From: Acidobacteriaceae bacterium
GTDB lineage: Bacteria > Acidobacteriota > Terriglobia > Terriglobales > Acidobacteriaceae
NCBI GenBank assembly: GCA_003164255.1
Contig: PLST01000569.1
Coordinates: 279 to 7,240, forward strand
Length of the DNA: 6,962 nt
Direction of reading: 5' to 3'
The notes under the pieces were generated by a model, which saw nothing but the letters and a program-made list of their open reading frames with translations, was not told the origin of the DNA and searched no databases. Every line of letters starts with the position of its first letter. Position 1 is the first letter of the stretch. A program made the translations under genes and the position numbers. Below, in pieces: positions 1-5,972 of this stretch.

Positions 1-576
1 GCGCTGGTTGAGGCTGTGGCCTGCAAGGATGAAGAGGTCTTTGTGGTAGGGGGCGCGAACTCCGCGGGCCAGGCGGCGCTGCACTTTGCCAAGTTTGCCT
101 GCAAGGTGACTATGGTGGTGCGGGGGGATGGTCTTTCTGCCACGATGTCGAAATACTTAATCGATGAGATCGAGAAAACATCCAATATTGTGGTAGAGCC
201 GCACACGCAGGTGGTGGAGGCGGCTGGCGAGGAACGGCTTGAAAAGCTGAAGATGAGGGGGCCGCAGGGAGAGTACACGGTTCCGGCTTCGTCGTTGTTT
301 GTGTTTATCGGCGCGGCGCCGGGTACGGGATGGTTGCCGGACTCGATTCTGCGGGATGAGAAGGGATTTCTGCTGGCGGGGCCGGATCTGCGCATCGATG
401 GCAAGCTGCCTGAGAGCTGGCGGGAAGCGCGAGAGCCGTTTCTGCTGGAGTCGAGTGTTCCGGGGGTGTTTGTGGCCGGAGATGTACGGCACGGATCAGT
501 AAAGCGGGTGGCTTCAGCGGTGGGCGAGGGATCGATTGCCGTGCAGTTTGTCCACCAGTACCTGGCGGCCTTCTAA
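1..576 (+). CDS. Thioredoxin-reductase-like FAD/NAD(P)H oxidoreductase, C-terminal part (5' end outside window)
   Basis: The reading frame is open from base 1, so the gene starts upstream; 191 residues are visible and it ends with TAA. The fragment covers the NAD(P)H-binding domain and the end of the FAD domain of the thioredoxin reductase fold. It shows a Rossmann motif VVGGANSAGQAA (about residues 15-26), a VRGDG segment (40-44) at the place where E. coli TrxB has its NADPH-phosphate-binding HRRDG, and the terminal FAD motif VPGVFVAGDV (about 153-162). Aligning GGANSAG with the GGGNTAV of E. coli TrxB puts Val3 at the second cysteine of the CxxC redox centre, so that cysteine is missing; the first would lie just outside the window. 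Cys8 is nearby but not in a CxxC. From memory, relatives of this type carry an N-terminal response-regulator or cyclic-nucleotide-binding domain, which cannot be checked here. The histidine kinase begins 22 bases after the stop, so the two are probably co-transcribed. Family call is firm; the physiological substrate is unknown. Confidence 0.88.
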   Translation, partial: ALVEAVACKDEEVFVVGGANSAGQAALHFAKFACKVTMVVRGDGLSATMSKYLIDEIEKTSNIVVEPHTQVVEAAGEERLEKLKMRGPQGEYTVPASSLFVFIGAAPGTGWLPDSILRDEKGFLLAGPDLRIDGKLPESWREAREPFLLESSVPGVFVAGDVRHGSVKRVASAVGEGSIAVQFVHQYLAAF

Positions 577-598
577 AAGAGAGAGGCGAGCAGCAGGG

Positions 599-2095
599 AT
601 GAGCATCAACGAACAATCCGTCGAGGTCGAATCGATGCCGCTGCAGGCGGCGATCGATGCGATGCGCGGGACTCGTGCCTTTGCGCAGACGAGCGCAGAG
701 ACGCTGAGGCAAGCGCTGACGGGCGTGGAACGTGTTGAGCGCGTCACGGTGAAGGCTGAGACTGTGCTGGTTGAGGCGGGCGTGCCGTGGAAATATTACT
801 GGCTTTTGATTGAGGGCGAGACCAGGGCAGAACGACCGGAGAGCAACGGAACGTGGACCCTGGTGGGCAATGCAGTAGCCGGCGGAGGATTTGGTGAATC
901 GGCCTTTCTGAGCGGCACCAGCATTTCGAAGTTCAGAATTGTGGCCACGCTCGACTCCGACTTGCTGCGCTTCGAGGAGCAGGAGTTCTGGAAGCTGCTG
1001 GCATGCTGCCCTGAAGCGCGCAAGGTGGTGCTGGCGGACATGGCGCTGCGGATGCAGTCCTACCAAGTGGAGGCGCTGCATCGGGAGAAACTGGTTTCTC
1101 TGGGAACGCTGGCTGCGGGTTTGATGCATGAGTTGCATAATCCCGGCTCGGCGGCGAAACGGGCGGCCTCGCAACTGCGGGACAACCTGCGCCGCCTGCA
1201 GCAATTGAGCCTGCGCACAGCCGGGAAGCCGAAGACACCAGTGCAACTGGAATGCATGCAGAACCTTTTGGAACATGCAGTCAAGGGCTGTCACGCTCCG
1301 GCCTTGAGCTCTGTGGAGGAGTCGGACGCGGAAGAGGCGATGTCAGAGTGGTTGCAGACAGCGGGCGTGGAGAATGCGTTCACCATAGGCCCAGCGCTGG
1401 TTGCGATCGGCTTTGACCAGAAGAAACTTGCGTGCGCGCGGGAGGCCTTTGCGGCGGAGAGCTTTTCCGATGCGCTGAACTGGCTTGAGGCGCTGGTTTC
1501 AAGCGTGTCGCTGGTGTGCGCTATTGAAGAAAGCATTACGCGGATTTCAGAGTTGGTAATGGCGGTGAAGAAGTTCGCCTACGATGAGCGATCGCCAAAC
1601 AAGGAATTGGACGTGCACGACAGCCTGCAAAGCACGCTGACCATTCTCGGGCACAAGCTGCGCAACAAACAATTGCAGGTGGTGAAGCGATTCGAGGCAA
1701 AGCCCTCGACCATCCGCACCAAGGGATCGGCTCTGAGCCAGGTGTGGACAAACCTGATTGATAATGCGGCGGATGCTTCAGGCGAGAAGGGCGAGATTGA
1801 GATTGCCACATGGTCGGAGCAGGGGACCGGGAGCGGGAATGGAATACGACCGGGTTGGCTTGCGGTGAGCATTAGCGATCATGGCGCGGGTATTCCAACG
1901 GATGTGCTGCCCAGGATTTTTGAACCATTCTTTACCACCAAGCCGCAGGGATCGGGCACAGGACTGGGTCTTGAAATTGTCCATCGGATCGTGACGCAAA
2001 AGTTCGGCGGGACGATCGATGTGGAATCCGTTCCGGGGAAGACGAAGTTCATCGTGCGGCTGCCTCTGGAGCCGGTAATTCCAAGCGAAAAGTGA
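599..2095 (+). CDS. Soluble sensor histidine kinase with N-terminal cNMP-binding-like domain
   Basis: A 498-residue cytoplasmic kinase with no membrane segment. Residues about 20-150 look like a Crp-type cyclic-nucleotide-binding beta-barrel, with GFGESAFLSG at 97-106. The H-box is LAAGLMHELHNPGSAAKRAA (171-190), with His177 the likely phospho-acceptor. The ATPase domain has the N-box QVWTNLIDNAADA (381-393), G1 box DHGAGIP (427-433), F-box FEPFFTTK (441-448) and G2 box GSGTGLGLEI (451-460). Between the H-box helix and the second dimerisation helix (about 306-328, ending VKKFAYDE) lies an extra segment of roughly 100 residues (about 205-300) that ordinary kinases lack; I recall it as a regular feature of this kinase subfamily. 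The usual phosphate-binding Arg of the cNMP pocket appears to be Ile109, so the ligand may not be cAMP. The ATG at 599 was chosen because it follows a GAGAGG ribosome site (581-586) and the reductase stop; an in-frame TTG at 536 would overlap that gene. The partner response regulator is not visible and may be fused to the neighbouring reductase. Confidence 0.9.
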   Translation: MSINEQSVEVESMPLQAAIDAMRGTRAFAQTSAETLRQALTGVERVERVTVKAETVLVEAGVPWKYYWLLIEGETRAERPESNGTWTLVGNAVAGGGFGESAFLSGTSISKFRIVATLDSDLLRFEEQEFWKLLACCPEARKVVLADMALRMQSYQVEALHREKLVSLGTLAAGLMHELHNPGSAAKRAASQLRDNLRRLQQLSLRTAGKPKTPVQLECMQNLLEHAVKGCHAPALSSVEESDAEEAMSEWLQTAGVENAFTIGPALVAIGFDQKKLACAREAFAAESFSDALNWLEALVSSVSLVCAIEESITRISELVMAVKKFAYDERSPNKELDVHDSLQSTLTILGHKLRNKQLQVVKRFEAKPSTIRTKGSALSQVWTNLIDNAADASGEKGEIEIATWSEQGTGSGNGIRPGWLAVSISDHGAGIPTDVLPRIFEPFFTTKPQGSGTGLGLEIVHRIVTQKFGGTIDVESVPGKTKFIVRLPLEPVIPSEK

Positions 2096-2152
2096 CGATT
2101 GTCTCTGCGGCGTCTGCGCTAATCAAACATCAATCATCTATCGGAGTCAGTC

Positions 2153-2212
2153 GTGGCTGATGCAGCCTGGCCGAAGGTGCGCGGGAATTTTCAGCTGGTT
2201 GAAAAGTGGTAG
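2153..2212 (+). CDS. Possible 19-codon small ORF
   Basis: A GTG-initiated frame of 19 codons ending in TAG, preceded by GGAG (2143-2146) with a 6-base spacer, which is a good ribosome-site geometry. The peptide would be VADAAWPKVRGNFQLVEKW (initiator read as Met). It resembles no family I recognise. Its stop codon runs into the palindrome at 2205-2219. An ORF this short can arise by chance, and it lies upstream of the predicted GH28 transcription start, so a leader-peptide role for GH28 would need a different promoter. Listed as a weak candidate only. Confidence 0.18.
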   Translation: MADAAWPKVRGNFQLVEKW

Positions 2213-2219
2213 GACCACT
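2205..2219. promoter_or_regulatory. GntR/FCD-like operator palindrome
   Basis: A perfect inverted repeat, AGTGGT-AGG-ACCACT, with six-base arms and a three-base centre. The core TGGT-N3-ACCA is the form known for FCD-type GntR regulators such as PdhR and FadR. It is centred about 66 bases before the GH28 start codon, over the -35 position of the predicted promoter, which suits a repressor relieved by a sugar-acid inducer. The regulator gene is not in the window, and the assignment to GntR rests on the motif alone. Confidence 0.6.
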
Positions 2220-2233
2220 GAGGTTTTCGCATG

Positions 2234-2239
2234 TATGAT
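2234..2239 (+). promoter_or_regulatory. Putative -10 box of the GH28 gene
   Basis: TATGAT differs from the sigma-70 consensus TATAAT at one position and lies 38 bases before the GH28 start codon. No good -35 hexamer is found 16-18 bases upstream; that stretch is occupied by the operator palindrome. TTGAAA at 2199-2204 is too far away (29 bases) to be its partner. The implied transcript would start near 2246. Confidence 0.4.
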
Positions 2240-2277
2240 GGGTGGGCCGGCGAAGTGCCGAACGGCGAGGAATCTGA

Positions 2278-3567
2278 ATGAACCGAATCAAAACTCAGGT
2301 GGAGCGTAGAGGTATGTCCGCAGCTCTCGTGCTTGTTTTCATGATTGCTGCAAGTGGCGCCCTGCGCGCGCAAACGACTTGCGACCCGCGCGCCTACGGC
2401 GCCAAGGGAGATGGCACGACGAAGGATACGGCTGCAATTCAAAAGGCGATTGATGTATGTGCGGACAAGGGCGGCGGGACTGTGGAGTTGAGCGCAGGGA
2501 CCTATGTGAGCGCACCACTGGTTCTGAAGAGCAACATCAATTTGCATCTGGCCAAGGGAGCGACCCTGCTGGGTTCGCCCGATCATGCGGACTATCCGCC
2601 GCAGATAGAATTCCACGTGCCGGACAGGCAACCGCTCCTGAGCGCAACCAACGCTTCGAATGTCGCGATCACAGGCGAAGGGACGGTTGATGGGAACGGC
2701 GAAAGCTGGTGGCAGGAGGCGAGGTCGATCAAGGATCACGGAATTCTCGGCGACCATCCGCGACCGAAGCTGATCATCTTTGACCATTGCAAGGGCGTTC
2801 GTGTTGAAGGCGTAACGGTGCAGAACTCGCCGATGTGGCAGATCGTTCCGTACTACTCCGATGATGTTGTAATTCGCGGGGTGAGAATCCTGGCGCCGCA
2901 GCACTCGCCGAACACCGATGCGATCGATCCGTTTTCGTCGTCGAATGTGGTGATCGATCATGTGTATTCGGATGTGGGCGATGATAATGTGGCGATCAAG
3001 TCGGGGCCGATCAATTCGCCGGGGCCGGACGATCCGAGTCGCGACATTGTCGTGCAGGATTGCACTTTCATGCATGGACATGGGATGTCCATTGGGAGCG
3101 AGCTCTCGGGTGGCGCGGAGAATATTGTGGCGGAGAGGATCACGTTTGAAGACACGGACAACGGAATTCGCGTGAAATCGAACCGCGACCGCGGACACGA
3201 CGTGGGGAACCTGGTGTTCAAGGACCTGACGATGAAGAACGTGAAGAATCCGATCATCATCAGCGAGTACTATCCGAAGGTGATGCCGCCGGATGATGAG
3301 GCGCCGCAGGCAGTGGGGCGGCTGACCCCGCACTTCCACGACATCGTTATCGAGAACATGACGGCGACCGGCGGCGAAGTGGCTGCCGTGATTGCGGGTC
3401 TGCCGGAGTCGCCAGTTCAGGATGTGGTGCTGAAGAATGTGAAGATCAGCGCTGAGACGGGCATGAGGATAGGATATGCGGAAGTCACGGGCGAGGGCGT
3501 TGTGGTGACTGCTGCCAAGGGTGAAGGGATCATTAGGCTTAAAGGGGCGGATGCGAAGCTGAAGTGA
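2278..3567 (+). CDS. Secreted glycoside hydrolase family 28 (polygalacturonase-like)
   Basis: A 429-residue enzyme predicted to hydrolyse alpha-galacturonosyl bonds in pectin outside the cytoplasm. An N-terminal signal peptide is visible: basic residues up to Arg11, a hydrophobic stretch about 14-28, and a likely cut after Ala31 (ALRA before QTT). The mature protein opens with the usual pectinase-fold start DPRAYGAKGDGTTKDTAAIQKAID. GH28 signature elements follow in order: NTDAIDP with N212-T213-D214, GDDN with Asp235-Asp236, GHG at 267-269 (His268), and the R-x-K motif Arg298-Lys300. The three Asp are the expected catalytic set. Length is normal for a single-domain bacterial GH28, and no extra fibronectin or carbohydrate-binding domain is seen. 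Start ATG 2278 follows GAGG (2267-2270) with a 7-base gap. Operator and -10 box lie upstream and a stem-loop terminator downstream, so it is probably transcribed alone. Endo versus exo action, and polygalacturonan versus a branched pectin as substrate, cannot be decided here. Confidence 0.93.
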   Translation: MNRIKTQVERRGMSAALVLVFMIAASGALRAQTTCDPRAYGAKGDGTTKDTAAIQKAIDVCADKGGGTVELSAGTYVSAPLVLKSNINLHLAKGATLLGSPDHADYPPQIEFHVPDRQPLLSATNASNVAITGEGTVDGNGESWWQEARSIKDHGILGDHPRPKLIIFDHCKGVRVEGVTVQNSPMWQIVPYYSDDVVIRGVRILAPQHSPNTDAIDPFSSSNVVIDHVYSDVGDDNVAIKSGPINSPGPDDPSRDIVVQDCTFMHGHGMSIGSELSGGAENIVAERITFEDTDNGIRVKSNRDRGHDVGNLVFKDLTMKNVKNPIIISEYYPKVMPPDDEAPQAVGRLTPHFHDIVIENMTATGGEVAAVIAGLPESPVQDVVLKNVKISAETGMRIGYAEVTGEGVVVTAAKGEGIIRLKGADAKLK

Positions 3568-3595
3568 AAGAGGCAGCTTCAGGCTTGCTTGTTCG

Positions 3596-3628
3596 GGGCT
3601 GAGCCTGCTGGCGCAGCCCTTCTGTTTT
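3596..3628 (+). terminator. Probable intrinsic terminator of the GH28 gene
   Basis: The stem GGGCTG (3596-3601) pairs with CAGCCC (3614-3619). An inner stem GCC/GGC (3603-3605 with 3610-3612) closes a TGCT loop, with one A-G mismatch between the two stems. The T-rich run TTCTGTTTT (3620-3628) follows. It begins 28 bases after the GH28 stop in the right orientation. A second possible stem, GAAGCTG/CAGCTTC (3555-3561 with 3574-3580), spans the stop codon but has no T-tract. Confidence 0.6.
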
Positions 3629-3636
3629 GATGGTGG

Positions 3637-3654
3637 CTCTGTTTCTTGACAGAG
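3637..3654. other. Small hairpin after the dehydrogenase stop
   Basis: CTCTGT (3637-3642) pairs with ACAGAG (3649-3654) around a six-base loop. On the minus strand it begins 12 bases after the stop of the short-chain dehydrogenase, where a terminator would be expected, but no T-tract follows on either strand. It may stabilise the 3' end of the minus-strand transcript. Confidence 0.3.
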
Positions 3655-3666
3655 ACTCTGACTCTG

Positions 3667-4443
3667 TTATTGATTGACGCCGCTTGCGAGGAATCCGCCG
3701 TCGACGACGAGGGTTTGGCCGGTGACGAAGGACGAACTGTCTGAGGCGAGATAGACCGCGGCTCCGACAAGCTCTTCAGTCTTTCCGAAGCGGCCCATGG
3801 GCGTGCGCATGAGCAGTTCGTGGCCGCGAGGCGAGCTGTCGAGCAGGGCGGCATTGAGGTCAGTGCGGAAGACGCCTGGAGCGATGGCGTTGACGGTAAT
3901 GCCTCTCTTTGACCACTCGACGGCGAGTGAACGCGTGAGCGATGCGACGCCGGCTTTGCTGGCGGCGTAGGCGGCTACTTCGCTCAGTGCGACAAAACTG
4001 TTCAACGAAGCGATATTGATGATGCGCCCGTAGCCGCGCTCCAGCATGTGCTTGCCGAAGATCTGGCAGGCGCGCAGCGTCCCGGTCAAATTGGTATTGA
4101 GAATATCAGCCCACTCCTCCTCAGGGAGCGAGATGGTGGGCGTGCGCTTGATTTTGCCGGCGCAGTTGATGAGGATGTCGACTTTGCCGAAGCGCTCAAG
4201 GACCGCTGTCAGGAGTGTTTCAAGGGACTCGCGATTGCAGACGTCGGAGACAAGACGGAGGGTCTTGCGGCCGCGCGCTTCGACGGCATCGGCTGTCTGG
4301 TCCACTTCCTGCTGGCGGCGCGCTGTGGCGATGACGTCTGCGCCGGAGTCGGCAAGCCCAAGACTGAGGGCGCGGCCAATGCCGGATGTGCCTCCGGTAA
4401 CCACCGCGGTTTTGCCTTCAAGGCTGAGTAGCTGAGTTGTCAT
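3667..4443 (-). CDS. Short-chain dehydrogenase/reductase, probably acting on a keto-uronate or aldonate
   Basis: A complete 258-residue classical SDR. It has the cofactor motif TGGTSGIG (16-23), NCAG (93-96) where NNAG is usual, and the catalytic set Asn118, Ser146, Tyr159 and Lys163 (YAASK). The C-terminal part has NAIAPG (185-190) and the usual VVDGG near the end. Arg42-Arg43 after the second strand, in place of an acidic residue, favours NADP(H). The overall pattern (SLEGKTAVVTG, CAGKIKR, AVEWSKRGITVNAIAPG) is close to the KduD/gluconate 5-dehydrogenase group. It is the last gene of the minus-strand cluster, 137 bases after uxaE, and its ATG is preceded by GGAGAGG. In this context it could reduce fructuronate to mannonate, act as KduD on a pectin-derived 2,5-diketo acid, or oxidise gluconate at C5. 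Sequence alone does not separate these, so no gene symbol is given. Confidence 0.9.
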   Translation of the reverse strand: MTTQLLSLEGKTAVVTGGTSGIGRALSLGLADSGADVIATARRQQEVDQTADAVEARGRKTLRLVSDVCNRESLETLLTAVLERFGKVDILINCAGKIKRTPTISLPEEEWADILNTNLTGTLRACQIFGKHMLERGYGRIINIASLNSFVALSEVAAYAASKAGVASLTRSLAVEWSKRGITVNAIAPGVFRTDLNAALLDSSPRGHELLMRTPMGRFGKTEELVGAAVYLASDSSSFVTGQTLVVDGGFLASGVNQ

Positions 4444-4580
4444 GACCTCTCCGTTTGAGCTTTTTCCTTGATGTTGAGGAGCCCGTCGATACGAACTTCT
4501 TTCAATCCCACCCTAGCCCGCAAGAACAAAAACGTGGCGAGGATGGGGCACCCGGAATTTGTCCGGGCGTGAGCTGGGAA
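4444..4580 (-). other. Gap between uxaE and the dehydrogenase gene
   Basis: These 137 bases hold the hairpin repeat described separately and, next to the dehydrogenase start, its ribosome site. I found no convincing promoter or T-tract terminator. Read-through from uxaE is therefore possible, with the hairpins perhaps affecting message stability. Confidence 0.5.
4507..4567. repeat. Intergenic hairpin repeat, acidobacterial type (TGGGGCACCC family)
   Basis: Two stem-loops lie side by side. The first pairs CCCACCCTAGCC (4507-4518) with GGCGAGGATGGG (4536-4547), 10 of 12 positions complementary, around a 17-base loop. The second pairs CCCGGA (4551-4556) with TCCGGG (4562-4567) around a five-base loop. 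Wording of the kind CCCACCCT...GATGGGGCACCC is familiar to me from many intergenic gaps in Acidobacteriaceae genomes; that is recollection, not a search. It has no coding potential of its own and sits wholly between two co-directional genes. Confidence 0.5.
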
Positions 4581-5846
4581 CTAGGCGCTGCGCCCGAGAA
4601 ATACGGGGGCGATGTGACGGTCAAAAAGATTTACCGTCACGTTCCTGGCGATGATGGCCTCGTTTGCCTCAAGCAGATTGAGATAGCGAGGGCCTATCTT
4701 TGCCGCGACTTTGAAACCGACGTGCAGCAACTGGCGAAGGCAGCTATTGTAGGCCGGATTGCTTTGCGCGTGGCGCAGGGCGGACGTGTACCGGTCAGAG
4801 GTCCATTTGTTGACGTCGGCAGGCGCGGGAAGCTTGGCTGGATCGATGTCGATGACGGTTGCGTAGGGACCGCAGAGCTCTTCGCGATGGGCGAACGCCT
4901 CTGCGTAGATTTCTTTCGCCAGGGCCAGACCGTCGCCGCCTGCTTCCGCGAGGCCGATGAGCTCTTCGAGCCAGGTGGTTCCAGCGGTCTTGAGATGCAC
5001 GCCGACATTGAATCGCTTGATGTTCGAGTGAATGGAGGAGTAGATGGAGAACTTGTCGCTGCCGGAATGGACGCTGAGCTTGAGATTGGCGGGCAGGCCG
5101 AATTGCTTGATGGCGTAATCGATGGCAGCGATGTCGAGACCGAATTCTCGGTCGAACTGGGGGACGATGCCCACGTAGTCGACGCCCTTGTTGAAGCGAC
5201 CACTGAATTTGGGCGCGATGGTTTGCACGGGAATGCCTTCATCGGCGATGGCGGCGAGAATGATGAGCAACTCGACCGGGCTCTGGGCGCGATCCGTCTC
5301 GTCCATGGAGACCTCAGGGATAAAGTTGCCGGCGCCCTTGACGCTCAATACCTTGCGGTAGACTTCGCCCGCTTTCTTGACGGCGGCAAGGAATTTTTGC
5401 GCAGCTTCGCGGAGGTCCTGCTGGGTAATCTCGAAGGCCTCATCCACACCGGCCAACTGGATGCTGCCGAGCAATTCCGGATGGCATCGGACGAAGGCGT
5501 CGACATCGGCATCAACAGGCGTCTGGCCGATGAAGTCGGCTACATCGATGGTGAAAAAGTCGCAGGGATCAAGGAAGCGACCTACGGTTTCAAGGGTGAT
5601 GTGGTCGGCATCAAGAAAGTAGGGCAGCTTCCAGTCGAGCGCCTTGACGGCGGCATCGGCGGCCTGGCGCGCGGAAGTCGGTTCGGAGCCGATGATGTTG
5701 TGTTCGCGATTCGATTTGTTCCAAACGGGAACCACTTCGACACCGCTCTGAAGAGCTTGGGCGCAGGCTTGAAGCTGCGCCTTGGCCTGATGAGCAAACC
5801 GGTCTCCAGTCCCGACGGAAAATTTGTTCAAAGTTAGATTGGGCAT
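4581..5846 (-). CDS. uxaE: Tagaturonate/fructuronate epimerase (UxaE family)
   Basis: A 421-residue cytoplasmic enzyme of the UxaE family, whose founding member in Thermotoga maritima interconverts D-tagaturonate and D-fructuronate. This lets galacturonate enter the glucuronate branch of hexuronate breakdown. Recognisable segments are VGTGDRFAHQAKAQ (11-24), VWNKSNREHNIIGSEP (41-56), YFLDADHITLETV (76-88), FIPEVSMDET (175-184), TIAPKFSGRFNKGVDYVG (209-226) and LKLSVHSGSDKFSIY (255-269). His82, Glu178 and His260 are plausible metal or catalytic residues, by inference. The frame stays open to an ATG at 5948, but that extension reads through an intergenic repeat. The start at 5846 is preferred: AGGA lies six bases before it, and the protein then begins MPNLTLNKFSVGTGDRF. 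It lies between the LarA homologue and the dehydrogenase, all on the minus strand. A 460-codon open frame on the opposite strand is a codon-bias shadow. Confidence 0.88.
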   Translation of the reverse strand: MPNLTLNKFSVGTGDRFAHQAKAQLQACAQALQSGVEVVPVWNKSNREHNIIGSEPTSARQAADAAVKALDWKLPYFLDADHITLETVGRFLDPCDFFTIDVADFIGQTPVDADVDAFVRCHPELLGSIQLAGVDEAFEITQQDLREAAQKFLAAVKKAGEVYRKVLSVKGAGNFIPEVSMDETDRAQSPVELLIILAAIADEGIPVQTIAPKFSGRFNKGVDYVGIVPQFDREFGLDIAAIDYAIKQFGLPANLKLSVHSGSDKFSIYSSIHSNIKRFNVGVHLKTAGTTWLEELIGLAEAGGDGLALAKEIYAEAFAHREELCGPYATVIDIDPAKLPAPADVNKWTSDRYTSALRHAQSNPAYNSCLRQLLHVGFKVAAKIGPRYLNLLEANEAIIARNVTVNLFDRHIAPVFLGRSA

Positions 5847-5972
5847 ATCGATTCCTATTCCTTGCGTGAAACATGAGTGCCCGCAGGGGCTAAAGCCCGG
5901 TCGATTGTTTGCGGCCTTTGTGGCACGACTAAAGTCGTGCCCCTTCAAAACAACTGCTCGACTTGCGCCTTC
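5847..5972 (-). other. Gap between the LarA homologue and uxaE
   Basis: These 126 bases are mostly occupied by the double-hairpin repeat. The uxaE ribosome site (AGGA, 5853-5856 on the minus strand) lies next to the gene start. I see no clear promoter. Co-transcription from the LarA homologue is likely but not certain. Confidence 0.5.
5879..5949. repeat. Double-hairpin intergenic repeat (GACTAAAGTC type)
   Basis: Two perfect stem-loops share the same core, CTAAAG. One is GGGCT-AA-AGCCC (5887-5898). The other is GGCACGACT-AA-AGTCGTGCC (5922-5941, nine-base arms). They are joined by 23 bases containing CGGTCGATTGTTTGCGGCC. I recognise this arrangement as an element scattered through Acidobacteriaceae genomes, where it is often mis-called as the start of a small protein beginning MKGHDFSRATKAANNR on the minus strand. 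Exactly that false extension occurs here in front of uxaE. It is REP-like in build; no transposase is nearby. Confidence 0.65.

Larger units (their letters stand above)
2096..2277. other. Intergenic regulatory region before the GH28 gene
   Basis: This 182-base gap separates the kinase from the GH28 gene. Its left half holds a small stem (GGCTG/CAGCC, 2155-2167) without a T-tract and a possible 19-codon ORF. Its right half holds the operator-like palindrome, a -10-like box and the GH28 ribosome-binding site. I see no RNA gene or repeat family in it. Confidence 0.6.

Noticed and set aside
536..598. Upstream TTG start for the histidine kinase
   Set aside because: It would overlap the reductase gene by about 40 bases and add an unrelated basic peptide; the ATG at 599 has its own ribosome site.
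305..1294. 329-codon open frame on the minus strand across the reductase-kinase junction
   Set aside because: Low-complexity Arg/Gln/Leu/His/Pro composition, no ribosome site logic, and it overlaps two well-supported genes.
2155..2167. Stem-loop GGCTG-ATG-CAGCC as terminator of the kinase gene
   Set aside because: Only five base pairs and no T-rich tract follows.
2199..2204. TTGAAA as -35 box of the GH28 promoter
   Set aside because: The spacing to the TATGAT box is 29 bases, far beyond the usual 16-18.
2191..3339. 382-codon open frame on the minus strand, antisense to the GH28 gene
   Set aside because: The product is rich in His, Arg and Ile with no domain, and covers the GH28 catalytic region, which is clearly the real gene.
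4455..5837. 460-codon open frame on the plus strand, antisense to uxaE
   Set aside because: It lies opposite the recognisable UxaE protein, starts in a repeat-bearing gap, and its product (many G, D, V repeats) matches no family. It is a shadow caused by GC-rich codon use.
5847..5948. N-terminal extension of UxaE beginning MKGHDFSRATKAANNR
   Set aside because: The added residues are a translation of the intergenic hairpin repeat; the ATG at 5846 has a well-spaced AGGA.
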